DNA of 64,000 bases, from assembly GCA_016209105.1 (NCBI GenBank), contig JACQWR010000011.1, forward strand, positions 62,001-126,000, read 5' to 3'. The number at the start of each line of letters is the position of its first letter. Position 1 is the first letter of the stretch. Made by a program: the position numbers and the translations under genes. Shown one piece after another: positions 24,215-33,114 of the stretch. This DNA is from Deltaproteobacteria bacterium. GTDB taxonomy: Bacteria > Desulfobacterota > Syntrophia > Syntrophales > JACQWR01. Under the pieces are notes generated by a model, which worked only from the letters and a program-made list of their open reading frames with translations, had not been told where the DNA came from and made no database searches.

Positions 24215-26463
24215 ACACGCGTACCCACTTCCAGAAATAGTCTCGGATTGGCTTTGAATCGACGGTAGAGCTCGAAGGTCGTCTGTTCGATGTCGGCCGG
24301 TTTGTATTCGTTCGGGACCAGTTCGTTCGGGACTCGATCCGTCTCCCCTGTGGCAGTAATTCCGACATGATCAGCCTCGTAGAGGAATATGGGATACGGA
24401 AATCTTTCCTTCAGGAGTGCGCGCGCCTCCCCCTTAATCCTCTCCTCAACGTCCCTGCGGTAATCGTGCAATTCTTTTTGGAGAGATTTGCGCCGGTCGG
24501 CATCCCGCTTCTTCTTGGCCTCTTCGATGGCGTCTTCCAGATCCTTGGTCCGTTTGGCGATCTCGGGGGCATACTTCTCTCGCGTTTCCTCTCCCGCTGC
24601 TACAATCTTTGCTTCAAGGTCGGTCTGTTCCTCCCGGGTGAACTTCTGCATGAAGAGCAGAGATGCCTTTACGGAAGCGCCGGAAGAAACGAATGTGTCC
24701 TGGGGAAGCGAAATCACGGCGCGGATAAAGGCGTGGTTTTCACAGAACTCACGGACATATGCGAGCGATGGGTTATTGAAGACGCTCTCGGGAAGCACGA
24801 TGCCAAGGCGGCCGCCGGGTTTCAACAGGTCGAGGCAGCGTTCAATAAACAGGAGTTCTGTCTTGATTTTACCGAGGGGCCCTTTCCCTTTGACTTTTGG
24901 CAATTGGAAAAGACTGGCAATGGGTTTGTCCTTAGCGGCTCGAACGCGGGCTAGGGCCTCCCTGTAGGGGTCGCCATAGATACGCGCATACTCTCGTTCA
25001 ATTTCATCGGGCAGTTGAACTTGCTCTTCCAGTATCTTGTCGGACGGCTCGACGTTGGCCCCAAAGGGCGGATTGGTCAGAATGATATCGAAGCGGCTTT
25101 CGAAAATGCCGTTGACGTTCAGGAAACCATCGTGATGATGCACCCCGCCGTGGCCGTCTCCATGCATGATCATGTTCATCTTGCTGGTGCGCGCCATGCG
25201 GTCGTTGGCGTCGGTACCATAGATGCAGCGGTTGGCGAGATTCCAGAGACGCGATCCCTCTCGGTCATGATCGAGGGCCACCTGGATCTCATTGAACTTG
25301 GCACTGAGCATAGTAGCCTTCCCCTCGGTGGAAAGTTTCTTGTCACGCTCGATTTTGGCTTTGTATTCCTGGTATTGCCGGTCTGCATCCGCCAGTATCT
25401 GTTGGCGTACGATCTCGAAGAACCGTATCAGGAATCCCCCGGAACCGCTGGCCGGATCGCAGATGATTTCCCCTTCCTTTGGCTCCACCATACGCACCAT
25501 GAATTCGACGATGGGGCGTGGCGTAAAAAACTGGCCGATCTCACCGCGGAAGGTTTTGCCCAAGAAGCGTTCAAACGCAATTCCTTTAATGTCCTCGCTG
25601 GTGTCGGATAAATTGTATTTCTCCAGAAGGCGCACTATTTCAAGACCGGTAGCAGGTTTCAAATTGAGTTTCTCATCAGCTTCGAAGATCCGGTCGGACT
25701 TGTAGTGCTCCTTAGTCTTCTGGAACAGTTCCTCCAGTGGATTATTGCCGATCTGGTCCTTGAGAAATTCCACGGAGAAAAGATTCTGTCGCTTCTTTTT
25801 GGTCTTGAGTTCCCGTTCGACAAAGACTTTGACAAAGAGGATCTTTGCGATCTCATCGAACGCAGCCACAGGATCGCGCTTCTCTCTGTTTCTGATAACA
25901 TTATGGCATTGGTGGAGCAGGTCGGCGAACTCATCTTCCTTAAACACCTTCAAGCGTCCAATAAGCTCCTTGATCTCTTTGTCCGTGGCATCAGCATGGG
26001 GAATACCGTCGATCTCTTCCACGTGCTTCGGCATCTTATCGTGCAGGACACGCCAGTAACGTGTCTCACGATGGTTATGGGTGACAAAGAACGGGGCGTT
26101 GGTGAGTCTGGCATAATTCTCACCTTGGGCGTAGACGGCATGATCGATCGTAACATTGTCAGCTTTACACTCCACTACGATCAGGGGAGATTTTTCATCC
26201 ACTTTATCCTGAGGGGTACGCCAGATAACAAAGTCGGCTCGTGCTTGAGCAGATCCTCTCCCCGTAACTTCCATTTCTTCGGTGATCTGTGTATGAGCAA
26301 ATCCATACTCATCCACAAGCACCTGCAGGTACTGCTGCCTGACCATCTCTTCAGGTGTCAGCGGTATCCACTTTTGACGGAGCGGACTGAATATCTTGTT
26401 ACCCTGTATCTGAATTTGGTCTGTTTTCGCGTACTGTTGGGGCACCGATTGCTTCTTGGCCAT
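24211..26463 (-). CDS. hsdM: Fused nuclease-N6-adenine methyltransferase (BcgI-like RM subunit)
   Basis: The 750-residue protein joins an HsdR_N-type PD-(D/E)xK nuclease domain to an N6-adenine methylase. In the first 110 residues D77 (RADFVIW), E98 and K100 (VVECKAD) form the nuclease triad. The methylase follows: a helical HsdM N-domain (about 160-310), motif I DPASGSGGF near 340 and motif IV NPPF near 462. No separate HsdR translocase gene is present. This fused R-M subunit plus a separate S subunit is the arrangement of BcgI (type IIB). The ATG at 26463 follows AAGGAGG and is preferred to the start eight codons upstream. Confidence 0.87.
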   Translation of the reverse strand: MAKKQSVPQQYAKTDQIQIQGNKIFSPLRQKWIPLTPEEMVRQQYLQVLVDEYGFAHTQITEEMEVTGRGSAQARADFVIWRTPQDKVDEKSPLIVVECKADNVTIDHAVYAQGENYARLTNAPFFVTHNHRETRYWRVLHDKMPKHVEEIDGIPHADATDKEIKELIGRLKVFKEDEFADLLHQCHNVIRNREKRDPVAAFDEIAKILFVKVFVERELKTKKKRQNLFSVEFLKDQIGNNPLEELFQKTKEHYKSDRIFEADEKLNLKPATGLEIVRLLEKYNLSDTSEDIKGIAFERFLGKTFRGEIGQFFTPRPIVEFMVRMVEPKEGEIICDPASGSGGFLIRFFEIVRQQILADADRQYQEYKAKIERDKKLSTEGKATMLSAKFNEIQVALDHDREGSRLWNLANRCIYGTDANDRMARTSKMNMIMHGDGHGGVHHHDGFLNVNGIFESRFDIILTNPPFGANVEPSDKILEEQVQLPDEIEREYARIYGDPYREALARVRAAKDKPIASLFQLPKVKGKGPLGKIKTELLFIERCLDLLKPGGRLGIVLPESVFNNPSLAYVREFCENHAFIRAVISLPQDTFVSSGASVKASLLFMQKFTREEQTDLEAKIVAAGEETREKYAPEIAKRTKDLEDAIEEAKKKRDADRRKSLQKELHDYRRDVEERIKGEARALLKERFPYPIFLYEADHVGITATGETDRVPNELVPNEYKPADIEQTTFELYRRFKANPRLFLEVGTRV

Positions 26464-26473
26464 ACGGCCTCCT

Positions 26474-27193
26474 TTATTCGTTCTCAAGTTCCTTCAGTCG
26501 GCTGGAATCGGTATAACTGTAATGGTCGGATTCGCCGACAATCACGTGATCAAGCAGGACCAAACCCACCAGTTTACAGGCACGCAAGAGATCGTGCGTT
26601 GTTTCATCGTCGCCAGCGGATGGTTCAGGGTTGCCGGAGGGATGGTTGTGGACCAGGACGATTGCCGCCGCCGATTCGTGGAGGGCTTCTTCCAGAATGC
26701 GGCGGACATACACGGTGGCTTGGGTTGGCGTCCCTTCGGTGATGTCTTTCTCGCCAAGGCGCTGGTTCTGCCCGTTCAAGAACACGGCAATCACAATCTC
26801 TTCACGCTTGCCGGTGAAACGTGGACGGAAATGGTTGGCAACGGCCAGAGAGGATTCAAAGGCAGGTGCTGTAAGTTTCCCGGCGCACACGCGCTTCCCG
26901 AGCTCGAATGCCGCCTTGATCTGAGCGACTTTCGCAGGTCCAAGGCCGGGCACCTTCAGCAGGTCATGAATGCGGGTGCGGTCAAGGCCGCGAAGGCCTC
27001 GGAAATCCCTCAGAATCGAGAGGGCAGCCTCGTAGGCGTTCGTCCCTGGTACGCCTTCCCGGAATGTACCTGATCCAATGCGAAGAATAATGGCGAGCAG
27101 ATCGGCATCCGTCAGCCGTTCCGGACCTTCGGCAAGGAGGCGTTCACGCGGTCGTTCCTTTGTCGGCCAGCTCTTGATCCGTTCAGAACTCAC
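26474..27193 (-). CDS. radC: RadC family JAB-domain protein
   Basis: The 239-residue protein has an N-terminal helix-hairpin-helix part (LLKVPGLGPAKVAQIKAA) and a C-terminal JAB/MPN domain with the metal motif HNHPSGNPEPSAGDD. Its biochemical role is unsettled; the old DNA-repair name is not well supported, and RadC genes often accompany mobile DNA and defence islands. It ends ten bases before the fused restriction-methylase gene, with that gene's ribosome-binding site in the gap. It therefore appears to be the first gene of the restriction operon. Confidence 0.9.
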   Translation of the reverse strand: MSSERIKSWPTKERPRERLLAEGPERLTDADLLAIILRIGSGTFREGVPGTNAYEAALSILRDFRGLRGLDRTRIHDLLKVPGLGPAKVAQIKAAFELGKRVCAGKLTAPAFESSLAVANHFRPRFTGKREEIVIAVFLNGQNQRLGEKDITEGTPTQATVYVRRILEEALHESAAAIVLVHNHPSGNPEPSAGDDETTHDLLRACKLVGLVLLDHVIVGESDHYSYTDSSRLKELENE

Positions 27194-27292
27194 TTTTCAT
27201 TCCCTTTCCCGGTTGCCAATTTGAAGCCCTGCTTTCCAATTGAAATCCTCAGGAGTAGTCGGCCATGTATCGTGCCGATCTCGTTCTTCTCA

Positions 27293-28513
27293 TTACGGCA
27301 ACCCCGCCAGCCAGAGGTGCGCCGGAGCAACGAGAATCTTCTGTGCGCCGTTCCGGAAAATGCGGTATCCCTCTCCTTCGTTCACAAGCTGAACCGCCGG
27401 GATGTCGAGCGCCTGCTGAAATTTCTTCAATGCGGCTGTCGGCTGCACGTCCGACGTCTTTGCCTCGATTAGCAGAAAAGGCTCATTGTCCCTGGCGAGC
27501 AGGAAATCAACTTCCTGCCGTTCCTTGTTCTTGATGAAGTGGAGCGTGAAGGTTCCGAAGCCCATGTCGTTCCATGCGGTAACTCCCCGCCAAAGCTCAA
27601 GCGCCACCATATTTTCAAAGCGCGCCGCGAGGTCCTTGATGCGCGGCACATCAAACAGGTAGACCTTCCGTTCCTTCTGAATCGCACGCGCAATTCTGGC
27701 GGACCAGGGGAAAATAGAAAATACCAGGAAAAACCGTTCAAACACCGACAGCCAGTTTTGCACCGAGTTGTAAGACACCTGCAGGTCACGGGCCAGCGAC
27801 GGAATTGAAAGCGGGCTCGCAATCCTGGACGGCAACAGGTGATACAGCGTCTCCATCGTGCCCACGGACTTGATGTCGGTAATATCCCGGATGTCCTCCC
27901 GGATCAGTTGCCGGGCATAGCCGTTTGACCAGCGCCGCCAGGTCGTTGCCTTATCCGAAAGATAAGGTTCCGGGAAACCGCTCAATGCGGCGAGTCGCTT
28001 CCATATCGTCTTGAGCGCGCCGCCTCTTTTGCTGACAACGCGTAACGGATCCGCGAGAAAATCGTCGATCCCGCTATTGCTGCCGCCGAGTTCAGCGAGG
28101 GTAAAGGGCCATAAATGAAAGAGGAAATAACGACCGGCGAGCGAATCGCCGCCCTTTTGATACATATCCAGGCGACCGCTGCCGGAAACGAGGAACTGGT
28201 AGTCCTGGTGAAACCGGTCGTAGACCCCCTTTAAATAGTTTTTCCATTCTTTGTATTTGTGTATCTCATCCAGGATAATGAGCGGTCGGGAGGCATCTTT
28301 GCGTTCCACCTCTTCAAAGAACGCAGGATTCTCAACAAGACGGCTTCTGTCACGAGGGATGTCCCAATTGAAATAAAGACTGTTGGTAAAAGACCGGGAA
28401 ATGAGCATAGCCAGGGTAGTCTTCCCCGACTGCCGCGGACCGGCAAGGAAAACCATCGCCTTGTCCCGCGCCAGTTCACGCCAGATATTCTGATAAAGCT
28501 CTCTGGTATGCAT
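27293..28513 (-). CDS. AAA_14/DUF4143 ATPase
   Basis: The 406-residue protein has Walker A AGPRQSGKTTLA near 25-36, Walker B PLIILDEIHKY, sensor-like VSGSGRLDMY and a C-terminal DUF4143 region containing EVDFLLARDNEPFLLIEAKTSD, a PD-(D/E)xK-like core (D, E, K). Such proteins are common orphan ATPases in bacterial and archaeal accessory regions and their function is not established. The ATG at 28513 lies only 13 bases after a perfect inverted repeat, suggesting control at this site. A GTG two codons upstream is an alternative start. Confidence 0.88.
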   Translation of the reverse strand: MHTRELYQNIWRELARDKAMVFLAGPRQSGKTTLAMLISRSFTNSLYFNWDIPRDRSRLVENPAFFEEVERKDASRPLIILDEIHKYKEWKNYLKGVYDRFHQDYQFLVSGSGRLDMYQKGGDSLAGRYFLFHLWPFTLAELGGSNSGIDDFLADPLRVVSKRGGALKTIWKRLAALSGFPEPYLSDKATTWRRWSNGYARQLIREDIRDITDIKSVGTMETLYHLLPSRIASPLSIPSLARDLQVSYNSVQNWLSVFERFFLVFSIFPWSARIARAIQKERKVYLFDVPRIKDLAARFENMVALELWRGVTAWNDMGFGTFTLHFIKNKERQEVDFLLARDNEPFLLIEAKTSDVQPTAALKKFQQALDIPAVQLVNEGEGYRIFRNGAQKILVAPAHLWLAGLP

Positions 28514-28526
28514 GGGCACAGTATGC

Positions 28527-28566
28527 AGCCAAATGAAAAATAGTCAAGACTATTTTTCATTTGGCT
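28527..28566. promoter_or_regulatory. 19-bp perfect inverted repeat upstream of the DUF4143 ATPase gene
   Basis: AGCCAAATGAAAAATAGTC and its exact complement are separated by AA. The core AAAAATAGTC-AA-GACTATTTTT is AT-rich. A partial third copy (CTGAAAAATGGTCAGCC) begins directly after it. It is next to the start codon of the leftward gene, where a repressor site or a strong RNA hairpin would block expression. There is no T-run in the direction that would make it a terminator for a known gene. Confidence 0.8.
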
Positions 28567-28686
28567 GAAAAATGGTCAGCCACGTTTCAGCCTTGCGCAG
28601 GTCATTTTCTATCGGAATAGTTAACAGGAAGTGGCAGGTAAAAGGTAGGCGCCGGGCAGCTGAGGGGAGTGCGTTCGCTGCCGGAT

Positions 28687-28888
28687 TCAGATATCGCTTT
28701 CAGTCAAGTCGGCCATCTTCAACAAATGTCTGAGCAGACCGATTTTTAACGGCATGTTGCCGTGGACGGGCACGGAGAGACGTACAACACTTCCTCCTTT
28801 TCCATAGATGTGATGACTGCCATGGATTAAGCCGCCACCCATTTTGTTCCAGGGCGCGTATCAATTCTTTCCCCGATACCGATTTCAT
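28687..28888 (-). pseudogene. hicA: HicA toxin, frameshifted
   Basis: The first 20 residues (MKSVSGKELIRALEQNGWRL) and, in a second frame, the rest (GSHHIYGKGGSVVRLSVPVH, GNMPLKIGLLRHLLKMADL) together make a full HicA with the catalytic His in GSHHIY. The join is at about 28820-28830, around CTTAATCCATGGC, where one extra or two missing bases break the frame. The total length, 202 bases, is not a multiple of three. HicA is a small mRNA interferase; here it should be inactive unless the shift is a sequencing error. The start overlaps the hicB stop by four bases. Confidence 0.75.
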
Positions 28889-29088
28889 ACGGCGATTTCC
28901 ATCACACGATCGCCCTCGGATATCTTTACCGCTTTCATATCCACGGCAAGACACCCCTCCACTGCTTCATAAATATTTCCCAGAAGTTCTTCGAAGGTTT
29001 CACCTTGAGAAGCACAACCGGGAATCGCCGGCACTTCGGCCCAGTACCCGCCCTCTTCGGCACGATGTACGATCATTTTCAACTTCAT
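28885..29088 (-). CDS. hicB: HicB-family antitoxin
   Basis: The 67-residue protein is a HicB fold: a partly degraded RNase H-like domain with GGYWAEVPAIPGCASQGETFEELLGNIYEAVEG. It lacks the C-terminal DNA-binding part of longer HicB proteins. In this short form hicB precedes hicA, as here, with an ATGA overlap. The antitoxin is intact while the toxin is shifted, a common end state of toxin-antitoxin decay. Confidence 0.85.
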   Translation of the reverse strand: MKLKMIVHRAEEGGYWAEVPAIPGCASQGETFEELLGNIYEAVEGCLAVDMKAVKISEGDRVMEIAV

Positions 29089-29275
29089 AATATCTCCTTT
29101 TGTGTAACAGTGATTTTGATATTGGCGATTATTATATCATTACAACCGGATTTTTCTGAAGACAAATTCCTTCTTTCTAATTCTCTGTAATTTACTGAAG
29201 GAGACTTCGACAAAGGAGAGGGAAAAAGGATAATTAAAGACCCTTCATTGGGGGAATATCCTTTTAAAGCAGGGT

Positions 29276-30757
29276 CTACTCGATTTTCCAGGTGGTGGTG
29301 GAACCCGCATCCTGCAGGATTATCTTTTTTTCGGCGAGGGTGCGCCTGATTTCGTCGGCCCTGGCCCAGTCCTTCGCGGCACGGGCCTGCTTGCGTTCCT
29401 CGATCATGCGTTCGATTTCCTCCATGGCCAGACCACGCACGGACGCCTCGCGGTCCCGCGCCTCAAGGAAGTAATCATCGGGATCGCTCCCGAGCAGTCC
29501 CAGCGCCCTGCCCGTCCCCTCAAAATGCTTCTTTGCCCGGTTAAGGACGAAGAGCGTGGCCGCGGAAACGGCCGCCCGTTCCTCCGCCAGGTAGGTATTG
29601 GTAACCCTCACGGCATCGAAGAGGTAGCCCAGCGCGCGGGCCGTGTTAAAATCGTCGTCCATGGCCTCGGCGAACCGGACGGGCAATGCGTCGATCCTGT
29701 CAAGCACCCCGCGGTGCCGGGCCGGCAGACTATCCATGGTCACGCGGGAGAAGTCCGTCTTCCCGGCAAGGATTTCCTTGATGCCCTGCATGGTGCTGTA
29801 CAACCTGTCCAGCCCCAGTTTCGCCTCGGCAAGGGACGAATCGGTATAATCAACGGGACTCCGGTAATGGCTCTGGAGCATGAACAGCCGGAGCGCCTCG
29901 GGCCGGCAGCTCCCCAGCATGTCTTTAATGGAGCAGGTGTTGCCCAGCGACTTGGACATCTTCTCGCTGTTTATCCGCACGAAACCGTTGTGTATCCAGT
30001 AATTGGCCAGGGGCTTGCCGGAAGCTCCCTCCGACTGGGCGATTTCGTTTTCATGGTGCGGGAATACCAGGTCTTCCCCGCCCCCATGGATATCAAAGGT
30101 TTCGCCGAGAAATTCGCGGCTCATGACGGAACACTCGATGTGCCATCCCGGCCTGCCCTTCCCCCAGGGGCTGTCCCACCAGGGCTCACCCTCTCTGCTG
30201 GCCTTCCAGAGGGCGAAATCGAGGGGGTTGTTCTTTTTCTCGTTCACGTCCACCCGTGCGCCGGCCATCATGTCGTCGAGGCCCCTGCCGGAAAGCTTCC
30301 CGTAGGAGGGAAATTTCTCCACGGCGTAGTAAACGTCGCCGCCCGCCTGGTAGGCCAGTCCTTTCTCAAAGAGCGCCTGTATCAGCCTGATCATGCCGCC
30401 GATATGGTCCGTCGCGCGGGGAGCCACAGTGGGCCTTTCCACACCGAGGGCGTCCATGTCCTCATTGTGTTCCCGGATGTAGCGCTCCGCCACTTCGGAG
30501 AAGGGAAGTCCCGTTGCCTTCGCCTTGTCAATGATCTTATCATCCACGTCGGTGAAATTCTTTACGAAGGTCACCTCGTATCCGCGGTACTTGAGGTATC
30601 GCGTAATCACGTCGAATACCAGCGCCGAGCGCGCATGCCCCACGTGGCAGGAATCATAGACGGTGACGCCGCACACGTAGATCCCCACCTTCCCTTCCGT
30701 GATGGGCTTGAATTCCTCTTTTTTCCTGGTGCAGGTATTATACAAACGCAGGGTCAT
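29276..30757 (-). CDS. cysS: Cysteinyl-tRNA synthetase
   Basis: The 493-residue class I synthetase has the HIGH-type motif HVGHARS near 37-43 and KMSKSLGN near 267-274. Zinc ligands are visible as Cys in ICGVTVYDSCHVGH and in HIECSVMSREF with HHENEIAQSE. Length is normal for a bacterial CysRS. It ends with a weak stem (AGACCCT / AGGGTCT, 29238-29277) that overlaps its stop codon. A palindromic repeat and argC lie upstream in the same direction. Confidence 0.96.
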   Translation of the reverse strand: MTLRLYNTCTRKKEEFKPITEGKVGIYVCGVTVYDSCHVGHARSALVFDVITRYLKYRGYEVTFVKNFTDVDDKIIDKAKATGLPFSEVAERYIREHNEDMDALGVERPTVAPRATDHIGGMIRLIQALFEKGLAYQAGGDVYYAVEKFPSYGKLSGRGLDDMMAGARVDVNEKKNNPLDFALWKASREGEPWWDSPWGKGRPGWHIECSVMSREFLGETFDIHGGGEDLVFPHHENEIAQSEGASGKPLANYWIHNGFVRINSEKMSKSLGNTCSIKDMLGSCRPEALRLFMLQSHYRSPVDYTDSSLAEAKLGLDRLYSTMQGIKEILAGKTDFSRVTMDSLPARHRGVLDRIDALPVRFAEAMDDDFNTARALGYLFDAVRVTNTYLAEERAAVSAATLFVLNRAKKHFEGTGRALGLLGSDPDDYFLEARDREASVRGLAMEEIERMIEERKQARAAKDWARADEIRRTLAEKKIILQDAGSTTTWKIE

Positions 30758-30812
30758 ACCGTCTCCACTATTGTTCCCGTCAGTCGGCTGGTTGCTGAGA
30801 AAGTCTCTTGCA

Positions 30813-30936
30813 CAGGCTGCTCAAAAATGTCCAGATGCAAGGCCCCCGAAATACTTTGCCATGAGGCGTACTTTTCCGTACGTTGAATGGCGAAGGATGA
30901 GGGAAACGAAGCAGATGGGCATTTTTCAGCAGCCTG
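30813..30936. repeat. Dispersed palindromic element, family 1, intact copy
   Basis: Terminal inverted repeats of 17 bp (CAGGCTGCTCAAAAATG against the complement of CATTTTTCAGCAGCCTG, one mismatch) bound a 124-bp element. The centre GAGGCGTACTTTTCCGTACG is a near palindrome shared with 45082-45208. The element ends at the last base before the argC stop codon, like the copy that begins right after the pilC stop. Insertion next to stop codons suggests that it tolerates or provides transcription end signals. Confidence 0.75.
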
Positions 30937-31974
30937 TCAGGGGAAGACGGGCAGCATCGCAAGCCCCGTGTCTTCGCCGAAACCGCACATCAGATTCATG
31001 TTCTGGAGGGCCTGGCCGGAGGCGCCCTTCATGAGATTGTCTATCGCCGAGACGATGATGATCCGGTTGACCCGGCTGTCCACGGCAATCCCGATATCGC
31101 AGAAATTCGAGCCGGCGACGGACGAGATATCCGGGAACGTTCCCTCTTTGTAGATGCGGACAAACTGCTCGTCTCGATAGAACGCCCGGTATTTCTCAAG
31201 CAGATCCCCGGCGGTTGTCTTCGTCTTCAGCGTCGCATAGATGGTGCTCAGGATCCCCCGCTTCACGGGCAGCAGGTGGGGCGTAAACGAGATTGTTATA
31301 TCCTGCCCCGCCAGCAGGCTCAGTTCCTGCTCAATCTCCGGCGTATGCCGGTGCTTGCCGATATTGTAGGCCTTGAAGCCCCCGTTCACCTCGCAGAAGA
31401 GCGAACCGATGCGCGGCTCCCGTCCCGCCCCGCTCACCCCCGATTTGGAATCGGCAATGATGGAGGCGGTGTCAATGCACTTCCCCTTCAGCGCAGGCGC
31501 CAGGCCGAGAATGATGCTGGTCGGGTAGCAGCCGGGATTGGCGACAAACCGCGCCTTTTTTACCTCTGCCCGGTACAGCTCCGGGATCCCGTAAACGGCC
31601 TCCCCCAGCGTCTCCGGCGCCGCGTGCTTCCCGTACCACTTCTCGTAACAGGCAACGTCGTGCAGCCGGAAATCGGCGCTCAAATCAATCACCTTTTTGC
31701 CAGCGGCCAGGAAACGCGGCGCCACTTCCATGGAAGCGCCGTGGGGCAGAGCCACGAATACCACGTCCGCGCCTTTGGCCAGCTCTTCCGGCGAGGCATC
31801 CATAAAGGACAGGTTTGTCATGCCGGAAAAAACAGGGTAGCTATCGGAAACCGCCTTCCCGGCATATCTTCTCGACGTGACGGCCGTAACCTCCACGCCC
31901 CCATGCCGGAGCAGCAAACGCAGCAACTCCTGCCCCGTATAGCCGCTTGCGCCGTATATCCCGACTTTCACCAT
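30937..31974 (-). CDS. argC: N-acetyl-gamma-glutamyl-phosphate reductase
   Basis: The 345-residue enzyme catalyses the NADPH-dependent third step of arginine synthesis. It starts [20 protein letters not shown] with the dinucleotide-binding loop, has the catalytic Cys in NPGCYPTS and the substrate segment [11 protein letters not shown]. The ATG at 31974 gives the usual length; ATG codons at 31995 and 32001 would add nine residues. No other arg gene is in the window. It lies downstream of rpsI beyond a terminator. Confidence 0.95.
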   Translation of the reverse strand: MVKVGIYGASGYTGQELLRLLLRHGGVEVTAVTSRRYAGKAVSDSYPVFSGMTNLSFMDASPEELAKGADVVFVALPHGASMEVAPRFLAAGKKVIDLSADFRLHDVACYEKWYGKHAAPETLGEAVYGIPELYRAEVKKARFVANPGCYPTSIILGLAPALKGKCIDTASIIADSKSGVSGAGREPRIGSLFCEVNGGFKAYNIGKHRHTPEIEQELSLLAGQDITISFTPHLLPVKRGILSTIYATLKTKTTAGDLLEKYRAFYRDEQFVRIYKEGTFPDISSVAGSNFCDIGIAVDSRVNRIIIVSAIDNLMKGASGQALQNMNLMCGFGEDTGLAMLPVFP

Positions 31975-32024
31975 ACCCGCCCCCACTAATATCATTCGCA
32001 CCGACAGATTGTTGAAAAAGACCC

Positions 32025-32050
32025 AAAAAAAAGGGAGGCCTAAGCCCCCC
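32025..32050 (-). terminator. Rho-independent terminator after rpsI
   Basis: Read on the minus strand, GGGGGGC-TTAG-GCCTCCC forms a seven-pair stem (one G-U pair) directly followed by eight T. It starts about ten bases after the rpsI stop codon and separates the ribosomal protein operon from argC. Confidence 0.88.
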
Positions 32051-32060
32051 TCTTTGAAAA

Positions 32061-32453
32061 CTATCTCTTGGAGAACTGGAACCGCTTTCTTGCGCCCGGT
32101 TGCCCGTATTTCTTTCTTTCCTTTATACGCGAATCCCTGGTCAGGAATCCAGCTTTTTTCAGCACGGCCCTCAGTTCCAGATCGTATGCCACCAGGGCAC
32201 GGGAAATGCCGTGCTTCACGGCGCCCGCCTGCCCGGCCATGCCTCCCCCGTCCACGTTGACGTAAAAATCGAACCGATCCTTCTTGCCCGCGATTTCCAG
32301 GGGCTGCCGGATGATCATCTTGAGGCTCTCCCGCGTGAAGTAATCGTCAAAATTCCTCTTATTCACCATTATGACGCCGTTGCCTTCCTTCATGTAGACC
32401 CTGGCAACGGCCGTTTTTCTCTTTCCCGTGGCATAAACGCGCTTGTCTGTCAT
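32061..32453 (-). CDS. rpsI: 30S ribosomal protein S9
   Basis: The 130-residue protein has family marks [15 protein letters not shown] at the start, [19 protein letters not shown] in the middle and the basic tail [14 protein letters not shown] that reaches the ribosomal P site. The ATG at 32453 follows GGAG by six bases and gives the normal length. It follows rplM in the same direction, the universal L13-S9 operon. Confidence 0.97.
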   Translation of the reverse strand: MTDKRVYATGKRKTAVARVYMKEGNGVIMVNKRNFDDYFTRESLKMIIRQPLEIAGKKDRFDFYVNVDGGGMAGQAGAVKHGISRALVAYDLELRAVLKKAGFLTRDSRIKERKKYGQPGARKRFQFSKR

Positions 32454-32515
32454 TGACGTCTCCAAATCACATCTTCTTTAAATCGAGAAAAGTCCCCTTC
32501 CCGTCCTGATCATTA

Positions 32516-32950
32516 TTATAGTTCCAGCTTCCGCGGGCACTGCGCCTCGTGCGGGTGCTTCCCCTCGGTGCCGGCGTAGATCTTGAGCTTCTTCAACATC
32601 GCCCTCCCCAGGGAGTTCTTGGGGAGCATCCCCCGTACTGCGATGCGCAGTATGTCTCCCGGCTTCTCCTCAAGCATTTTCCCCGCGGGGATTTCGCTCA
32701 ATCCGCCCGGATATCCCGAGTAATGGTAATAGATCTTGTTTTTCAGTTTATTGCCTGTGAGCTGTATCTTCTCAGCGTTCACCACCACGACAAAATCACC
32801 GGCATCCATATAGGGCGTGTAGATGGGCTTGTGCTTGCCGCGCAGTCGCTTCGCGATCTCGCTGGCCAACCGTCCCAGCACCTGTCCTTCCGCATCCACA
32901 ACATACCAATCCCTCGTCACGTCTTCCTTTTTCGCATTGTATGTCTTCAT
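32516..32950 (-). CDS. rplM: 50S ribosomal protein L13
   Basis: The 144-residue protein starts [20 protein letters not shown] and contains [19 protein letters not shown] and the family signature [21 protein letters not shown]. It is the first gene of the L13-S9 operon. The 62-base gap to rpsI holds that gene's ribosome-binding site. The promoter should lie in 32951-33114, but no clear pair of boxes could be picked. Confidence 0.97.
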   Translation of the reverse strand: MKTYNAKKEDVTRDWYVVDAEGQVLGRLASEIAKRLRGKHKPIYTPYMDAGDFVVVVNAEKIQLTGNKLKNKIYYHYSGYPGGLSEIPAGKMLEEKPGDILRIAVRGMLPKNSLGRAMLKKLKIYAGTEGKHPHEAQCPRKLEL

Positions 32951-33114
32951 AACGCACCAAACCCTCGAAAATTTAAAGGGTGACTTTACGCAATTACACC
33001 ATTTTTGTCAAGGGAAAACGTGCCGGCGACAATTCCCCAAAAACAGGGCCGCAAAACCCCGTTTCCGGCAGTATCCGGAACCCAAAAAGGTTCTATTGTT
33101 CATCAGCGGAACCG

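Noticed and set aside
25705-26742. A 345-codon open frame on the + strand opposite the methylase and radC genes
   Set aside because: Shadow of two well-supported genes with no motif of its own.
29238-29277. Terminator after cysS
   Set aside because: The seven-base stem overlaps the stop codon, has a loop of about 26 bases and no clean T-run directly after it; it is mentioned only as a weak possibility.
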